This document shows, piece after piece, positions 5,578 through 6,721 of a stretch of DNA of 6,721 nucleotides. This DNA comes from an uncultured Lachnospiraceae bacterium. GTDB lineage: Bacteria; Bacillota; Clostridia; Lachnospirales; Lachnospiraceae. The notes beneath the pieces are model-generated. The model did not search any database. It saw only the letters and a program-made list of their open reading frames with translations, and had not been told where the DNA came from. The stretch lies in the NCBI GenBank assembly GCA_945787485.1, contig CALZHV010000120.1:1-6721 (forward strand). Reading direction: 5' to 3'. A program made the position numbers and the translations under genes. The stretch's first letter is position 1. Every line of letters begins with the position of its first letter.

Positions 5578-6646
5578 ATTATTAGCACTTTCAATGGCAA
5601 CGGTTATTGCACTTACATCACTTAGCGGATGTGGTAAGAAGAATGATGTTGCTGAAATTGACCCTGTTATCAATGTATCGGCCGTTCCCGAGATGAACAG
5701 TCCGGAGGATATGCAGGTATTATACAAAGACGGTTACATTTTAAGTGACCTTACAGGCGAGTGGATTGATGAGAGTCTGAAAAATAAAAGACCTCTTTGT
5801 ATTATGATAAACAATATTATTGATGCAATGCCTCAATCCGGTATTTCAAAAGCAGATATAACATATGAAATGCTTGTAGAAGGTGGCATAACACGTTATT
5901 TATGTGTATTTAGAGATTATGCAAATGTTGGTAAATTAGGACCTGTAAGAAGTGCACGACCTTATTATGTTGAAATGACAGAGATGTATGACGGTTTTTA
6001 TGGACATGTTGGCTGGTCTACACTTGCTGAGGAAATGATTACAAATTCAGATTTACCTGATTTAAATGGTCTTACTGCACTCAGTACAATTATGTATTTC
6101 AGAGATGAGTCAAGAGTTGCTCCTCACAATTGTTATACAAACGGCGAAAGCGCAGTTGCCGGTATCGAATATATGGGATATTCAACAGAGCATGACAGCA
6201 CATATGACAAGGATATGTTCAAATTTAATTACAAAGATAAAGACCTTGGAACAGGAAAAGTTGCCAATAAGATAACAACTGCTTATAGTGAAAGCAGAAA
6301 GCCTTGGTTTGAATATAATGCAGAAGACAAGAGATATTACAGATTCCAATATGGTGAAAAACAGATTGATGACCAGACAGGTGAGCAGTTAAGCTACAAA
6401 AATGTTATTATCCAGTTTGTCCAATATACACAGATTGATGACTACGGCTTACAGCTTATAGATTGGAATCCGGGTGGACAGGCTATCTACTGCACGAACG
6501 GAGAATATGAGAATATTATATGGAAAAAGGATAATGGTGTTGTTAAGTATTATCATGCAGACGGCACACAGCTTAGTATGAATCCGGGTAATACATTTGT
6601 TACAGTATTTGATCAGCTTTTACCTCAGAATGTAACTATTGAATAG
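5564..6646 (+). CDS. DUF3048 (YerB-like) lipoprotein
   Basis: A 360-residue predicted lipoprotein. It has a positively charged start (MKKNK), a hydrophobic core and the lipobox LSGC with Cys23 as the likely lipidated residue. The mature protein would be anchored on the outer face of the membrane. The N-terminal DUF3048 region (about 73-210) shows RPLCIMINN, MPQSGISKADITYE, GKLGPVRSARPY and APHNCYT. The C-terminal region (about 235-355) shows KPWFEYN, NVIIQFV, GGQAIY and NPGNTFVTVF. The family occurs widely in Firmicutes as YerB-like lipoproteins; its biochemical role is not known to me. It appears complete. ATG 5564 overlaps ybeY by 14 bases in another frame. The best Shine-Dalgarno, AAAGGA (5545-5550), is 13 bases away, longer than usual, so translation may depend on coupling to ybeY. 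Confidence 0.9.
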   Translation: MKKNKLLALSMATVIALTSLSGCGKKNDVAEIDPVINVSAVPEMNSPEDMQVLYKDGYILSDLTGEWIDESLKNKRPLCIMINNIIDAMPQSGISKADITYEMLVEGGITRYLCVFRDYANVGKLGPVRSARPYYVEMTEMYDGFYGHVGWSTLAEEMITNSDLPDLNGLTALSTIMYFRDESRVAPHNCYTNGESAVAGIEYMGYSTEHDSTYDKDMFKFNYKDKDLGTGKVANKITTAYSESRKPWFEYNAEDKRYYRFQYGEKQIDDQTGEQLSYKNVIIQFVQYTQIDDYGLQLIDWNPGGQAIYCTNGEYENIIWKKDNGVVKYYHADGTQLSMNPGNTFVTVFDQLLPQNVTIE

Positions 6647-6665
6647 TATGAATAATTAAATAACT

Positions 6666-6718
6666 ATATGGAAATAATTTCTTCAAGGAGTGATGCCATG
6701 AAGAAATTATTTTTATAT
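6666..6718 (+). promoter_or_regulatory. 20-bp hairpin enclosing the RBS and start codon of the last gene
   Basis: AAATAATTTCTTCA (6672-6685) is the perfect reverse complement of TGAAGAAATTATTT (6699-6712). The stem extends outward through G-U, G-U and four A-U pairs to 6666/6718, for 20 continuous pairs. The 13-nt loop (6686-6698) holds AGGAG and the A of the start codon, while UG of AUG and the next codons lie in the stem. It would act in the mRNA of the gene starting at 6698. It may also slow or end transcription leaving the DUF3048 gene, although the stem is AT-rich and there is no clean T run after it. Confidence 0.6.
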
Positions 6719-6721
6719 CTT
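6698..6721 (+). CDS. 5' end of a further gene (partial), possible secreted or membrane protein
   Basis: ATG 6698 lies seven bases after a consensus Shine-Dalgarno AAGGAG (6685-6690) and opens MKKLFLYL, cut by the window end. A basic MKK start followed by hydrophobic residues suggests a signal peptide or membrane segment, but eight residues cannot identify a product. It lies 51 bases after the DUF3048 stop on the same strand. The ATG at 6693 is too close to the Shine-Dalgarno to be the start. Confidence 0.6.

Noticed and set aside
6066..6275. Plus-strand ORF of 69 codons inside the DUF3048 gene
   Set aside because: It is an out-of-frame shadow within a conserved protein, without its own ribosome binding site or family resemblance.

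Overview
This looks like an ordinary chromosomal region of a low-GC, spore-forming Clostridia species, most likely a member of the Lachnospiraceae or a close relative. The base composition is strongly AT-rich. All genes are on the + strand. The block rpsU, yqfC, yqfD, phoH, ybeY is a conserved Firmicutes neighbourhood, and the YabP/YqfC and YqfD proteins are sporulation-associated. I see no mobile element, CRISPR array, tRNA or rRNA.

Left part (1-2134): a possible tail of an upstream gene is followed by a CapA-type (PGA_cap) metallophosphatase-fold gene. It is split into two reading frames: a short ORF (76-294) carrying the ribosome binding site, charged N-terminus and membrane anchor, and a long ORF (309-1520) carrying the whole CapA domain. 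They are out of frame by one base, and the break is best placed at an A6 run at 223-228. Downstream, 32 bases after the CapA stop, is a complete clpP with an intact Ser-His-Asp triad, but no tig or clpX beside it.

Middle part (2135-2530): rpsU (ribosomal protein S21) stands as its own transcription unit. It has a near-consensus extended -10 promoter preceded by helically phased T/A tracts, a leader of about 77 nt with pairing potential that includes a possible pseudoknot next to the Shine-Dalgarno, and a strong intrinsic terminator.

Right part (2531-6721): yqfC and yqfD follow a sequence resembling a sigma-E promoter. Both are extremely AT-rich and have almost no recognisable Shine-Dalgarno. 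phoH and ybeY (PhoH-like ATPase and 16S rRNA maturation/quality-control endonuclease) follow. A DUF3048 (YerB-like) lipoprotein gene overlaps the end of ybeY by 14 bases. The 7TM-HD gene often found between phoH and ybeY is absent. The last 24 bases are the start of another gene, preceded by a strong Shine-Dalgarno. A 20-bp hairpin folds exactly around that start site, with the Shine-Dalgarno in its loop.

I found no evidence for a wholly new multi-gene system. The points most worth following are the frame break in the CapA gene, the start-codon hairpin at 6666-6718, and the structured rpsU leader.
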